Assembly (NCBI GenBank): GCA_016401345.1 | Contig: JAEACG010000001.1 | Coordinates: 248,001 to 312,000, forward strand | Source of the DNA: Fictibacillus nanhaiensis | Lineage (GTDB): Bacteria > Bacillota > Bacilli > Bacillales > Fictibacillaceae | Direction: 5' to 3' | DNA: 64,000 nucleotides | Program-made: the position numbers and the translations under genes | The notes under the pieces: model-generated | Databases searched by the model: none | Seen by the model: the letters and a program-made list of their open reading frames with translations, nothing else | What the model was told of the DNA's origin: nothing | In this document: one piece after another, positions 52,734-61,970 of the stretch | Position numbering within the stretch: position 1 is the first letter of the stretch | Layout of the letters: each line of letters opens with the position of its first letter

Positions 52734-52802
52734 GCTGTCTCCTCCTTCAAGGTTGATACAGCATTAATATCTCTTAGTTTCACTCTTTTTATACATGTTT
52801 TT

Positions 52803-53528
52803 TTAAGTAAACCACGATCCGTTTATAGAAAGGATGTGACCTGAGATATAGTCTGCTTTTTCGCTCATTAAAAATTCAACAGCATGAGCAACTTCACGTG
52901 GTTCTCCAAAACGTCCTGCAGGTATGTCCTCAGTTAACATACGCTTCTCCTCGTCTGAAAACTGATCCATCATTGGCGTCGAGATGACCCCAGGAGAAAC
53001 ACCATTCACTTGAATGTGACTAGGAGCTAATTCTTTTGACAGTGCTTTAACAAACGTATTTAATCCGCCTTTTGCAGCAGAGTATACAGTTTCACACGCA
53101 GCACCTACTTCTCCCCAAACAGAAGAGATCATGACGATCTTTCCTGATTTTTTCTGAATCATGTTAGGAACAATGGCTTTTGTTAGTGAGATCGCACTTA
53201 AAAGGTGCAACTGCATCGTCTCTGTTATGGATTGTTCAGTAAAATCAGTGAGTAGACCAAATTGAGCAGAACCACAATTAAAAACGAACACATCGATGGG
53301 CTCTTGAATTTGAGCCAACAATGCTTTTGGTCCTTCTGCTTTGGACAGGTCAGCAGACACGATAAAGACAGGTACTCCGTATTTATCTTTTAATTCTTTC
53401 TGCAGCTTTTCTGCTGCACTTAGATTGGTGTTGTAGTGAAGGTATAATCCACAACCATTTGATGCCAACATATGGCTGATCTCGCTCCCGATAGCTCCGG
53501 ATGCTCCTGTGACAAGCGCATTTTTCAA
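52803..53528 (-). CDS. ymfI: SDR oxidoreductase YmfI (EF-P 5-aminopentanone reductase)
   Basis: Short-chain dehydrogenase of 241 residues. The Rossmann motif is TGASGAIG (about 7-14), with NCG near 84, catalytic Ser in MISSVWGE (about 135) and Tyr-x3-Lys in YSAAKGG (about 148). In B. subtilis YmfI reduces the 5-aminopentanone group on elongation factor P to 5-aminopentanol, which aids translation of polyproline. The start is TTG at 53528 after GAGGG. It is directly downstream of the M16 pair ymfF-ymfH, which is associated with the same pathway by genome context. Confidence 0.9.
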   Translation of the reverse strand: MKNALVTGASGAIGSEISHMLASNGCGLYLHYNTNLSAAEKLQKELKDKYGVPVFIVSADLSKAEGPKALLAQIQEPIDVFVFNCGSAQFGLLTDFTEQSITETMQLHLLSAISLTKAIVPNMIQKKSGKIVMISSVWGEVGAACETVYSAAKGGLNTFVKALSKELAPSHIQVNGVSPGVISTPMMDQFSDEEKRMLTEDIPAGRFGEPREVAHAVEFLMSEKADYISGHILSINGSWFT

Positions 53529-53550
53529 TGTTAATCCCTCATTGCTCTAA

Positions 53551-53582
53551 AAAAACACCCTACCTCAGCAGGATGTTTTTTT
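53551..53582 (-). terminator. Hairpin after ymfH
   Basis: AACAcCCT/AGGaTGTT with long A- and T-runs on either side; between ymfH and ymfI. Confidence 0.7.
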
Positions 53583-53589
53583 TCATTTA

Positions 53590-54879
53590 TTATGACTTCT
53601 TTTTTTGAACTTGGCAAACGGTCATCGCTTCTTTTTTAAAGTGATTCTGTAAGACTTCTTCAACATCGGGAACTGTAAGTGATTCGAAAACCGGAATCAC
53701 ATCAAAAAGGTCCATTTCATTGAACGCATAGCGAGTGAACTGATTTGCAATAAACTCCGGTGAGTTCAATGATCTTAAAAAAGCACCGATCTTCTTTTTA
53801 CGAGCACGATTAAATGAACCTTCATCGATCGACTGTTGTTTAAAGGCTTCAACCATCCCAGAGATTCTTTCAACAAATCCATCTGGAGACCGAGTATCTC
53901 CTCCGAGCATGCTGAATCCAAATCCATTCTCTTCTGTGTAATCAAAAGAGAACGTCTGGTCGATCAACCCTTCTTCATACAATGTTTCATAATTCGGCGA
54001 GCTTTTCCCGAACATCATTTCTAGAAGAAGGTTGACACTTAGTTCATGTTTCATCAACTCTTTTCCTTGGCGATTAGGAGTAGCTTCTTTATAACCCATA
54101 TAGCATTTCGGCGTCTGCACCGTCATCTCGATGACTTTCTTTGATTTTGCGACCGTTTGTGGCTCCTCATCAAAAAATCTTTCGATGTGTTCTTTTTCCT
54201 TAAACGATTTTTGTGATTGATTGTCTTTAACGAAATTTAAAATTTCTTTAGCATCTATTGGCCCTACGATAAAAAGAATCATGTTGCTAGGGTGATAAAA
54301 CGTCTCATAACATTCATAAAGATCATCTTTTGTAATCTTAGCGATGGATTTTTCTGTTCCAGCGATATCGATCTTGACCGGATGATGGTGATACATATTT
54401 TCAATTAGGCCAAAATAAACGCGCCAATCCGGGTTATCATCGTACATTCTGATCTCTTGACCGATGATTCCTTTTTCTTTCTCGACCGTCTTTTCTGTAA
54501 AATATGGTTCTTGTACGAAGTCGATCAAAGTGGTTAAGTTCTTCTTCACATCACCGGTTGTCGAAAACAGATAAGCGGTTCTGTTAAATGTCGTGAACGC
54601 GTTGGCAGATGCACCTTGTTTACTAAAATCTTGAAAAACATCTCCATGCTCTTTTTCAAAAAGTTTGTGCTCCAGAAAATGTGCGATTCCATCAGGAACT
54701 TTGACATTTTCATCTTTACCTAATGGTTTAAAGTGATTATCCACAGATCCATAATGAGTCGTAAACGTAGCGTATGTCTTGTTAAATCCTTTTTTTTCAA
54801 GAACATATACCTTTAATCCGTTCGGCAGTTCTTCATAGTGTAGCGTTTCATCTAATTGATCAAACGTTTTCATTCCCAT
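53590..54879 (-). CDS. ymfH: M16-family zinc peptidase YmfH (catalytic subunit)
   Basis: Insulinase/mitochondrial-processing-peptidase-type protein of 429 residues. The inverted zinc motif HFLEH (about 67-71) and downstream Glu (EKGIIGQE, about 140) are intact, so this is the catalytic half. The C-terminal half (about 220-429) is the second M16 domain. Its start lies 20 bases inside ymfF, so the two are strongly coupled and likely form a clam-shell heterodimer, as other M16B pairs do. The natural substrate is unknown; link to EF-P modification is by neighbourhood. Confidence 0.93.
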   Translation of the reverse strand: MGMKTFDQLDETLHYEELPNGLKVYVLEKKGFNKTYATFTTHYGSVDNHFKPLGKDENVKVPDGIAHFLEHKLFEKEHGDVFQDFSKQGASANAFTTFNRTAYLFSTTGDVKKNLTTLIDFVQEPYFTEKTVEKEKGIIGQEIRMYDDNPDWRVYFGLIENMYHHHPVKIDIAGTEKSIAKITKDDLYECYETFYHPSNMILFIVGPIDAKEILNFVKDNQSQKSFKEKEHIERFFDEEPQTVAKSKKVIEMTVQTPKCYMGYKEATPNRQGKELMKHELSVNLLLEMMFGKSSPNYETLYEEGLIDQTFSFDYTEENGFGFSMLGGDTRSPDGFVERISGMVEAFKQQSIDEGSFNRARKKKIGAFLRSLNSPEFIANQFTRYAFNEMDLFDVIPVFESLTVPDVEEVLQNHFKKEAMTVCQVQKKKS

Positions 54880-56164
54880 TCGTGCCAGCTCCCTTCAAGA
54901 AGAAAATCGTATCAAGTGTTACTTTTTTTGCTACTGCAACCACATCGTCTTTTGTTACTCTCTTTATTCCTTCCATCCACTCTTCAATGGAGCGATCTGT
55001 CCCTGCAACAACATTATGATATAGTACTTCCGATAGACCGATCGGATGGTCGATCGTCTCTAACACTTGGTTGTTGATCATCGCTTTCGTCTGTTCAAAT
55101 TCAGAGTCCGTGATGTTACCCTTTTTCATTTCTTCATGTTGTTCTTTAATGATTTTTACAGCTTTTTCGTAATTGGCAGTCTCAATTCCGCTCATAACAA
55201 AAACAGCTCCTTTATGGCTCTCGAACCGAGAAGCTGCATAATAAGCCAAACTTTCTTTTTCACGAACGTTCATGAACAACTTGGAATGAGAAAAACCGCC
55301 GAAAATACCGTTAAACACTTGTAGAGCGAAATAATCATCATCTGCATAAGTAGTATACGTGCGATAACCCATGTGCAGCTTTCCTTGTTGTACATCCTGT
55401 TCTTCAAAGATTTCTTTAACTTCAGAGATTCTTTTTTCATCTCTAGCATTCACCGCTTTAGTCTCATCTTCTTTTCTATCTTTTGAAAAACGAAAATGCT
55501 TACTAACTTTCTCAACCATCTCATCTGTTGAAATATCACCGATCACATAAAGATCGATCTTATCGTTTCTAATCACTTCTTGATAATAATCAAAAAGTTC
55601 TTTAGATGAGATCGAATCTACTTCATCACCGTTTCCATACACATTTAACCGGTATGGCTCTGTGTCATACATCTCTTCTAACAGTCGTTTATTTGCATAA
55701 CGCATCTTGTCATCATAGATCGATTCGATCTGTTGTTTCAGACTGCGCTTTTCTTTTTTTACAATTCCCTCTTTAAACACATCACCTTCTAAAGGTGGGG
55801 CTAGAAGAACTTGAGATAATAGATGGAAGGCTTTATCTAGAACAGGTTCTGAATTGGATAAAAATTTCTCGTTCGCTACCTCCATCCGAATACTGATCAC
55901 TTGATTCTCACCTTTTTTAGAAAGATCAGCATTCAATGTAGCTCCATAAAGATCATCCAAAGCACTTCTCAGCTCTTTTGAAGAAGGAAAATCCTTCGTT
56001 CCGCTCTGTAAAACATAAGCAAGCAGAGCTCGCTTTGTTACATTCTTTTCGTTGATCGGTTCTTTTACCTGAAGTATGAACGATGTTGTCTTATACTTTT
56101 TGGTTTCGATCGTATGTACAGTCATGCCGTGGAGATTGGTTTTTTTATGATTAACAATTCCCAT
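54860..56164 (-). CDS. ymfF: M16-family non-catalytic partner YmfF
   Basis: M16 fold protein of 434 residues that lacks HxxEH at the expected place (LLAYVLQSGTKDFPSS, about 45-60), so it cannot bind zinc in the usual way. It keeps the C-terminal R/Y block (NVREKESLAYYAASRFE, about 325) of non-catalytic subunits, which helps bind substrate. ATG at 56164 follows AAAGGGG; the open frame upstream is antisense to nupQ and not real. Paired with ymfH by a 20-base overlap. Same order in B. subtilis. Confidence 0.92.
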   Translation of the reverse strand: MGIVNHKKTNLHGMTVHTIETKKYKTTSFILQVKEPINEKNVTKRALLAYVLQSGTKDFPSSKELRSALDDLYGATLNADLSKKGENQVISIRMEVANEKFLSNSEPVLDKAFHLLSQVLLAPPLEGDVFKEGIVKKEKRSLKQQIESIYDDKMRYANKRLLEEMYDTEPYRLNVYGNGDEVDSISSKELFDYYQEVIRNDKIDLYVIGDISTDEMVEKVSKHFRFSKDRKEDETKAVNARDEKRISEVKEIFEEQDVQQGKLHMGYRTYTTYADDDYFALQVFNGIFGGFSHSKLFMNVREKESLAYYAASRFESHKGAVFVMSGIETANYEKAVKIIKEQHEEMKKGNITDSEFEQTKAMINNQVLETIDHPIGLSEVLYHNVVAGTDRSIEEWMEGIKRVTKDDVVAVAKKVTLDTIFFLKGAGTNGNENV

Positions 56165-56249
56165 TGAATAAGTACCCCTTTCATTATGTCTACATCCTAG
56201 TTTACCCATTTTCGATACCTGACATGACATTCCTCCTTGTAAAACAAAA

Positions 56250-56275
56250 AAAGTCCACCGAATGGCGGACTTTTT
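56250..56275 (-). terminator. Terminator of the nup operon
   Basis: GTCCaCC/GGcGGAC with a GAAT loop and A- and T-runs, just after the nupQ stop. Confidence 0.85.
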
Positions 56276-56277
56276 TG

Positions 56278-57240
56278 TTACCTTTTTCCTTTTTCGTAAG
56301 GTGTACCAAGAGCTTTCGGCGCATCCGCACGTCCTACAAGTCCAGCTAAAGCTAGTATCGTGAGAACGTATGGTGCGATCAGCAAGAATACTTTTGGAAT
56401 ATCTTGAAGACCTGGAATCTGTGCTCCAGAGATGCTGATCGCTTGTGCTAGTCCGAAGAATAAAGCAGCTCCTAAAGCTCCAAGTGGATGCCATTTACCA
56501 AAGATCATGGCAGCTAGAGCCATGAAGCCTTGTCCTGTGATCGTAGAGTGTGTGAAGTTACCTGAGATAGAAGCTACATAAACAGCTCCACCTAGACCAG
56601 CTAGAGCTCCACTCAACAGAACTCCGACATAACGCATCTTTTTAACGTTGATTCCCATCGTATCTGCTGCCATCGGGTGTTCACCTACTGAACGAAGGCG
56701 AAGACCAAATGGGGTTTTGTAAAGAACATACCACACGATTAAAGCTACAAATACTGCTAGATAAGAAGTCAGATACGCATTTGAGAAAAATAGTTTACCG
56801 ATTATCGGAATATCTGATAAGAACGGAATGTCACTTTTTGAGATACGTTCTGAAATAACAGGTGTTTGTCCTGCATTAAAGATTTTTTTCGTTAAGAAGA
56901 TCGCGAGTCCCGCTGCCAAGAAGTTGATCGCAACTCCACTAACAACTTGGTCCGCTTTTAACGAGATACTTGCAACGGCATGAATGGATGCAAATAGTGC
57001 TCCTACGATCATAGCTACAACAAAACTGACCCATGGTGCTGCACCATCTAATCCGAACTGTTCTCCGTAATAGATCGTTACGGCTCCTGTAAAAGCACCA
57101 AAAAGCATGAGACCTTCTAATCCGATATTTACAACTCCAGACCTTTCACTAAAAACGCCACCTAGAGCGGTAAAGATTAAAGGAGCAGCAGACACGATTG
57201 CAGCAGGTATGATTAGTGCTAGAATATCCATAAAACTCAT
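56278..57240 (-). CDS. nupQ: Nucleoside ABC transporter permease NupQ
   Basis: Membrane permease of 320 residues with about eight to ten helices; BPD_transp_2 family. Landmarks are APLIFTALGGVFSERSGVVNIGLEG (N-terminal half of family signature) and SGALAGLGGAVYV (about 210). It forms the channel with NupP. Its ATG overlaps the nupP stop (TGATG). In B. subtilis the yufNOPQ system imports guanosine; the same or another nucleoside is expected here. Confidence 0.93.
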   Translation of the reverse strand: MSFMDILALIIPAAIVSAAPLIFTALGGVFSERSGVVNIGLEGLMLFGAFTGAVTIYYGEQFGLDGAAPWVSFVVAMIVGALFASIHAVASISLKADQVVSGVAINFLAAGLAIFLTKKIFNAGQTPVISERISKSDIPFLSDIPIIGKLFFSNAYLTSYLAVFVALIVWYVLYKTPFGLRLRSVGEHPMAADTMGINVKKMRYVGVLLSGALAGLGGAVYVASISGNFTHSTITGQGFMALAAMIFGKWHPLGALGAALFFGLAQAISISGAQIPGLQDIPKVFLLIAPYVLTILALAGLVGRADAPKALGTPYEKGKR

Positions 57241-58292
57241 CAGATCTTACCTCCTCTGTTCACACGGTTCATCAACCAATGAACAAGATAGCTGCACGCT
57301 ACAAAGAAGATGATTAGAGCAATTACAACACCTACAAGTTCAGTTGGAACACCTGCTATAGCTTGCATGTTCAGGGCACCAATCTTTAATCCGCCGAATA
57401 GTGCAGCACCTAAAATAACACCGATCGCACTGTTCGCACCTAAAAGTGCAACGGCGATCCCATCAAATCCTACACCGGTAAATCCGGCATTGATCGTCAT
57501 GTATTGATACGTACCTAATCCTTCCATACTTCCTGCAATCCCTGCGAATGCTCCTGAGATCGCCATGGATAGAACGATGTTTTTCGAAACGTTGATTCCA
57601 GCGTACTGAGATGCATGCTGATTGAAACCTACAGCACGTAGTTCATAACCTAATGTTGTTCTCCATAATAAGAACCACATGATTACTGCTGCAACGATCG
57701 CTACAATGATTCCAAAATGCAATGTCGAGTATTCAGTAATACTTTGTAAAAACGGTGAAGCAAGAGAAGCGGATTCTTTTACGTTCTCCGTTCGCTCACC
57801 CGGAGCAAGCATAAAATTACGGATGATTTCATTTGTGCTATAAAGTGCGATATAGTTCATCATAATCGTTGTAATAACCTCATGAACTTTAAAGCGCGCT
57901 TTTAAAATACCAGGAACAGATCCCCATAATGCACCGGCAACACCTGCAGCAAGTACAGCGAGAGGAATATGAATGATCGCTGGGGCATCAACAAAAATCC
58001 CTACATAAACAGCAGCTAACCAACCGACTAAAAGCTGTCCTTCTACTCCGATATTAAATAATCCGGTTCTAAACGCAAATGCAACAGCAAGTCCTGACAA
58101 GATAAGAGGTGACATCTGCCTAATTGTTTCACCTATATAATATGATCCACCAAAAATACCTTGAAAAAGCGCTACATAAGCTTCAATCGGCTTATATCCG
58201 CTGATCAGCATGATGATGCCACCAATCAATAGTCCTAGAAATACAGAAATAAGAGGCACTATAAATTTTATTTTTTTTGTATTATTCTGCAT
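57240..58292 (-). CDS. nupP: Nucleoside ABC transporter permease NupP
   Basis: The second permease, 350 residues, with about ten hydrophobic segments. RTGLFNIGVEGQLLVGWLA (about 78-96) and VHEVITTIMMNYIAL (about 140-154) are typical of this family, as is SGAFAGIAGSMEGLG (about 245). The start lies 11 bases inside nupO, with SD GAGAGG. It acts with nupQ and nupO in one complex. Confidence 0.93.
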   Translation of the reverse strand: MQNNTKKIKFIVPLISVFLGLLIGGIIMLISGYKPIEAYVALFQGIFGGSYYIGETIRQMSPLILSGLAVAFAFRTGLFNIGVEGQLLVGWLAAVYVGIFVDAPAIIHIPLAVLAAGVAGALWGSVPGILKARFKVHEVITTIMMNYIALYSTNEIIRNFMLAPGERTENVKESASLASPFLQSITEYSTLHFGIIVAIVAAVIMWFLLWRTTLGYELRAVGFNQHASQYAGINVSKNIVLSMAISGAFAGIAGSMEGLGTYQYMTINAGFTGVGFDGIAVALLGANSAIGVILGAALFGGLKIGALNMQAIAGVPTELVGVVIALIIFFVACSYLVHWLMNRVNRGGKI

Positions 58293-59808
58293 GAACGGTA
58301 CCTCTCTTTCCTCCAGCCATCAGTAGACCCAGTTCTTGTTCTGTTGTTTCTTTCGGATTTACGATCGCAACGATCTTTCCTTCATACATCACTGCGATTC
58401 GGTCACTCACGTTGATGATCTCTTCCAACTCAAAAGAAACAAGCAGAACCGCTTTTCCATTATCCCTTTGTTCGATCAGCTTGGAATGAATGAATTCAAT
58501 CGCCCCAACATCAAGACCTCGAGTTGGCTGAGCGGCGATCAAAAAGTCCGGATCACGGTCAACTTCTCTAGCGATGATCGCTTTTTGCTGATTTCCACCG
58601 GATAGTGCACGTGCTGGCGTATAAGCATCAGGTGTACGAACATCGTATTCTTCGATCAACTTTTTCGCTTTATCAAAAATCGGTTTAAAGTTTAAAATTC
58701 CAGACTTAGAATATGGCTTTTGATAATACGTTTGGAGTACCATGTTCTCTCCTACTGAAAAGTCCAATACAAGTCCATGTTTATGCCTATCTTGCGGAAT
58801 ATGACTCAGACCGTTCTCTGTAACATTTCGAGGAGACTTATTCGTAATCTCTTTATCACGCAGATGTATAGATCCTTCGTGAACTTTATGAAGACCTGTG
58901 ATTGCTTCTAGTAGTTCAGATTGTCCGTTTCCGTCAACTCCAGCGATTCCAACAATCTCCCCAGCATGAACAGTCAAGTTCAGACCGTTAACCGCAGGCA
59001 CTTTTCTGCTATCCTGAACGACAAGATCTTTAATCTTCAATACAGCCTCTTTAGGAACAGCATCATTTTTTTCAACTTTAAAGTTTACTTCACGACCAAC
59101 CATCATCGCTGCCAACGAATCAGGGTTAGAATCGCTAACGTCTACCGTACCAACGCCTCTCCCTCTTCTTATAACCGTACAGCGGTCACAAACTTCCATG
59201 ATCTCTTTTAATTTATGAGTGATAAGGATGATAGACTTGCCTTCATTAACAAGCTTTTTCATGATTTGAATAAGTTCTACGATTTCTTGAGGAGTTAACA
59301 CGGCAGTCGGCTCATCAAAAATGAGAATATCCGCTCCTCTATAAAGCGTTTTCAAAATTTCTACACGTTGCTGCATACCAACTGAGATATTTTCAATCTT
59401 TGCGTTAGGATCTACACGAAGTCCATATTGATCTGAAAGAGCTTGTACTTCTTTTGCAGCTGTTTGTAAATCCACTCTTCCGCCTTTAGTAGGTTCTTTT
59501 CCAAGAATGATATTTTCGGTAACAGTAAACTTATCAACGAGCATAAAGTGCTGATGAACCATCCCAATACCAAGCGAGTTGGCAATATTCGGATCATTGT
59601 TCACCACTTTATTTCCTTTTACGAAGATCTCCCCTTGTTCAGGTTCGTAAAGACCGAACAAAACATTCATTAACGTTGATTTTCCTGCACCATTCTCTCC
59701 TAGTAATGCATGGATCTCCCCTTTTTTTACTTGAAGCGTGATGTTATCATTCGCGACGATTCCAGGGAATTCTTTTCGGATGTTGCGCATATCGATTACA
59801 TATTCCAT
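58282..59808 (-). CDS. nupO: Nucleoside ABC transporter ATPase NupO
   Basis: Tandem ATP-binding protein of 508 residues. Domain 1 has Walker A GENGAGKST (about 37-45), a divergent signature SVGMQQRV (about 145) and Walker B ILIFDEPTAVL. Domain 2 has a degenerate P-loop GVDGNGQSE (about 295) with intact signature LSGGNQQK (about 405) and IAAQPTRGLD, lacking the catalytic Glu. This asymmetric layout is normal for the sugar/nucleoside (CUT2-like) class. SD AAGGGGGG. nupP overlaps its end. Confidence 0.94.
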   Translation of the reverse strand: MEYVIDMRNIRKEFPGIVANDNITLQVKKGEIHALLGENGAGKSTLMNVLFGLYEPEQGEIFVKGNKVVNNDPNIANSLGIGMVHQHFMLVDKFTVTENIILGKEPTKGGRVDLQTAAKEVQALSDQYGLRVDPNAKIENISVGMQQRVEILKTLYRGADILIFDEPTAVLTPQEIVELIQIMKKLVNEGKSIILITHKLKEIMEVCDRCTVIRRGRGVGTVDVSDSNPDSLAAMMVGREVNFKVEKNDAVPKEAVLKIKDLVVQDSRKVPAVNGLNLTVHAGEIVGIAGVDGNGQSELLEAITGLHKVHEGSIHLRDKEITNKSPRNVTENGLSHIPQDRHKHGLVLDFSVGENMVLQTYYQKPYSKSGILNFKPIFDKAKKLIEEYDVRTPDAYTPARALSGGNQQKAIIAREVDRDPDFLIAAQPTRGLDVGAIEFIHSKLIEQRDNGKAVLLVSFELEEIINVSDRIAVMYEGKIVAIVNPKETTEQELGLLMAGGKRGTVHAE

Positions 59809-59837
59809 ATTCTTGCTCCCCCCTTATTGCATAAGGA

Positions 59838-59861
59838 AGGACTTGGCTTATGCCAAGTCCT
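59838..59861 (-). other. Intercistronic hairpin between nupN and nupO
   Basis: A perfect 10-bp stem AGGACTTGGC/GCCAAGTCCT with a TTAT loop. No U-tract follows, so it is more likely an mRNA-stabilising or partly terminating element. A smaller hairpin CCTTAT/ATAAGG follows. Confidence 0.65.
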
Positions 59862-59890
59862 GGCCAATTATTTAACTTGTTTCACTTGAA

Positions 59891-60958
59891 TTATTTTAAG
59901 TTCTTCTTGAACTCTTCAAATTCAGCGTCTGTCTTAGGAACTTTCACTTCGCCAGCGATGATTTTCTTTTTGAAATCTTCTACAGATTGAAGTGATTTCT
60001 CTTCAACGTTCTCTTGAGTTGGAGCGATACCTACTCCATCTTCTTTAAGACCGAATTCTACGATTTTCCCACCTGGGAACTTACCGTTCATCGCTTGTTC
60101 AGAAACTTCGTAAACTGCTTGGTCTACACGTTTTACCATTGAAGTAAGTGTTACGTTCTCAGGCATACCTTCTTCGTGTTGGTCACGGTCAACTCCGATT
60201 ACCCAAACATCTTCACCGTTTTTCTTACGGTTCTTCGCTTCAGTGAACACACCCATACCTGTTCCACCAGCAGCATGATAGATTACATCAGCACCTTGTT
60301 GATAGAACGTGTTCGCGATCTGTTGTCCTTTTTCAGCTTTGTTGAAGTCTTCTGCATATTGAACAAGAACTTCAGCTTTAGGGTTCGCTGTTAGAACTCC
60401 CGCTTTAAATCCATTTTCAAACTTCTTGATCAGTTCACTGTTAACACCACCAACGAATCCTACTTTGTTCGATTTAGATTGCATACCAGCAACTAGACCT
60501 ACTAAGAACGAACCTTCATGTTCAGAGAAAGTAATATTCGCTACGTTATCACCTTTAACAACCATATCAACGATTGCAAGTTTTGCATCAGGCTGTTGTT
60601 TCGCTACTGTTTCTACATCAGTTCCCATCAAGAATCCGATTCCAAAAACTACATCGTATTTTTGACGAATAAGTGAGTTTAGGTTCGGCTTATAATCACT
60701 TTGTGCAGTAGATTGCAAGTACTTGTATCCTTTGCTCTCTTCTAAACTATTATCTTTACCGAACTTTGTTAGACCTTCCCAAGCTGACTGGTTGAAAGAC
60801 TTATCGTCTACACCGCCAGTGTCTGTTACCATCGCTACTTTAAAGTCTTTTTTCTCTCCTCCGCCAGAAGACTTCCCGTCATCAGAAGATCCACATCCGG
60901 CAAGAATCGTACCGGCAGTTAACATTGCAGTTACCATTAATCCTAATTTCTTTTTCAA
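59891..60958 (-). CDS. nupN: Nucleoside-binding lipoprotein NupN (BMP family)
   Basis: Solute-binding lipoprotein of 355 residues, BMP/PnrA-like family. Lipobox ILAGC (Cys near residue 22) followed by a Ser/Gly/Lys linker. Body motifs: VTDTGGVDDKSFNQSAWEG (about 44-62), FGIGFLMG, FVGGVNSELIKKFENGFKAG (about 170), VIYHAAGGTGMGV (about 230) and VIGVDRDQ (about 255), which line the purine-nucleoside pocket in PnrA. The start is TTG at 60958 after AGGGGG. It is first in the nupNOPQ operon; the hairpin after it may let it be made in excess. Confidence 0.95.
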   Translation of the reverse strand: MKKKLGLMVTAMLTAGTILAGCGSSDDGKSSGGGEKKDFKVAMVTDTGGVDDKSFNQSAWEGLTKFGKDNSLEESKGYKYLQSTAQSDYKPNLNSLIRQKYDVVFGIGFLMGTDVETVAKQQPDAKLAIVDMVVKGDNVANITFSEHEGSFLVGLVAGMQSKSNKVGFVGGVNSELIKKFENGFKAGVLTANPKAEVLVQYAEDFNKAEKGQQIANTFYQQGADVIYHAAGGTGMGVFTEAKNRKKNGEDVWVIGVDRDQHEEGMPENVTLTSMVKRVDQAVYEVSEQAMNGKFPGGKIVEFGLKEDGVGIAPTQENVEEKSLQSVEDFKKKIIAGEVKVPKTDAEFEEFKKNLK

Positions 60959-60971
60959 GTCATTTTCCCCC

Positions 60972-61012
60972 TGTAAGTGTTTTCATTTTAATGACTAAAA
61001 CCAATGCTGCAA
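60972..61012 (-). promoter_or_regulatory. Candidate nupNOPQ promoter with cre-like site
   Basis: On the minus strand TTGCAG (61007-61012), 16 bases, TAAAAT (60985-60990). TGTAAGTGTTTTCA (60972-60985, plus strand) differs from the CcpA cre consensus TGTAAGCGTTTTCA by one central base and overlaps the -10/start site. Confidence 0.45.
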
Positions 61013-61048
61013 AATAAAGTACCGATCACCCCCTAAAAAAGACTTTAA

Positions 61049-61774
61049 CTATAAGCGCTTTCTTAAAACAGAGAACAAAAACTTATCAGATCTAAAATAG
61101 TTGCAAGAATAGAGTACAGGTTCATCAAATTGATCGTAATGCATTTGTTTTAAGATGAGGAGTGGAACGCGTTCATCGCTTTCCAATATTTCAGAAACTC
61201 TTTCGTGATATCCGATCGGTTCAATGTTTGTTACCGCATACATAACACGTCTACCCGTTTCTTTTTCCAACATCTCTAAGAATGATTCATAATCGTGCAA
61301 TCCTTTTGCAGGGAAAAGGTGCGCTGGCATATGATCTATACAAAAAACGACTGGTTCACCATCTGCCGTACGGACACGCTCCATCATCATGAGTCCTTCA
61401 GGCAATGAATCGTTAAACTTGCTAAGCAGTTCTTCTGTAACGTCAGTCATCTGCGACTTTAGGAAAATAGTCCCAGCACGTTTGCCGCCTCTTTCTATCA
61501 TATCGGTCACACTGTAAAGTTCTTCAATGCCAGATGAGAACAAAGCACGAGTTCTTACAAAAGTACCCACACCATGTTTTCGAATGAGTACGTTTTCATC
61601 TTCTAAAATACGAAGCGCCTCACGCAGTGTAGCTCTTGAGATTCCAAGCTGTTTTGATAGTTCAAACTCAGAAGGAAGTTTTTCTCCTTCTTTATAAATA
61701 CCTTCTTCAATATCTTTTTTTAACTTTTCAATCACTTTTATATATAACAAGCGATGGTCAGCCTTTATTGACAT
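61049..61774 (-). CDS. nupR: GntR/HutC-family regulator, probable NupR
   Basis: DNA-binding repressor of 241 residues. An N-terminal winged helix ([29 protein letters not shown], about 26-55) is followed by a UTRA ligand domain (about 90-238). It corresponds in position and type to YmfC/NupR of B. subtilis, reported to control nucleoside uptake. Here it is directly upstream of, and on the same strand as, the nup operon, which strengthens that role. No obvious terminator lies between it and nupN, so some read-through is possible. Confidence 0.87.
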   Translation of the reverse strand: MSIKADHRLLYIKVIEKLKKDIEEGIYKEGEKLPSEFELSKQLGISRATLREALRILEDENVLIRKHGVGTFVRTRALFSSGIEELYSVTDMIERGGKRAGTIFLKSQMTDVTEELLSKFNDSLPEGLMMMERVRTADGEPVVFCIDHMPAHLFPAKGLHDYESFLEMLEKETGRRVMYAVTNIEPIGYHERVSEILESDERVPLLILKQMHYDQFDEPVLYSCNYFRSDKFLFSVLRKRL

Positions 61775-61933
61775 TCCAAAACCACCTTAACTAAGTTGTT
61801 CGACGTATGACAAATTATTAGTAGAATCGACATTACTATACCATTTTTATTTCTATAAATAAATACTATTTTTACAAATTTTTAATAGGTGTTCTTTGTA
61901 TTTTACATAAATTGAATTAAATTCCAACAGAAA

Positions 61934-61965
61934 AGGAAAACGAGCCCGTATGAGCCCGTTTTCCT
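61934..61965 (-). terminator. Terminator of spoIIIE/ftsK
   Basis: AGGAAAACG/CGTTTTCCT with additional GC pairs inside; follows the spoIIIE stop. Confidence 0.8.
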
Positions 61966-61970
61966 ATGAC

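Noticed and set aside
56165-56494. Long N-terminal extension of ymfF
   Set aside because: It is antisense to the end of nupQ and crosses its terminator; an SD-supported ATG at 56164 gives the family length.
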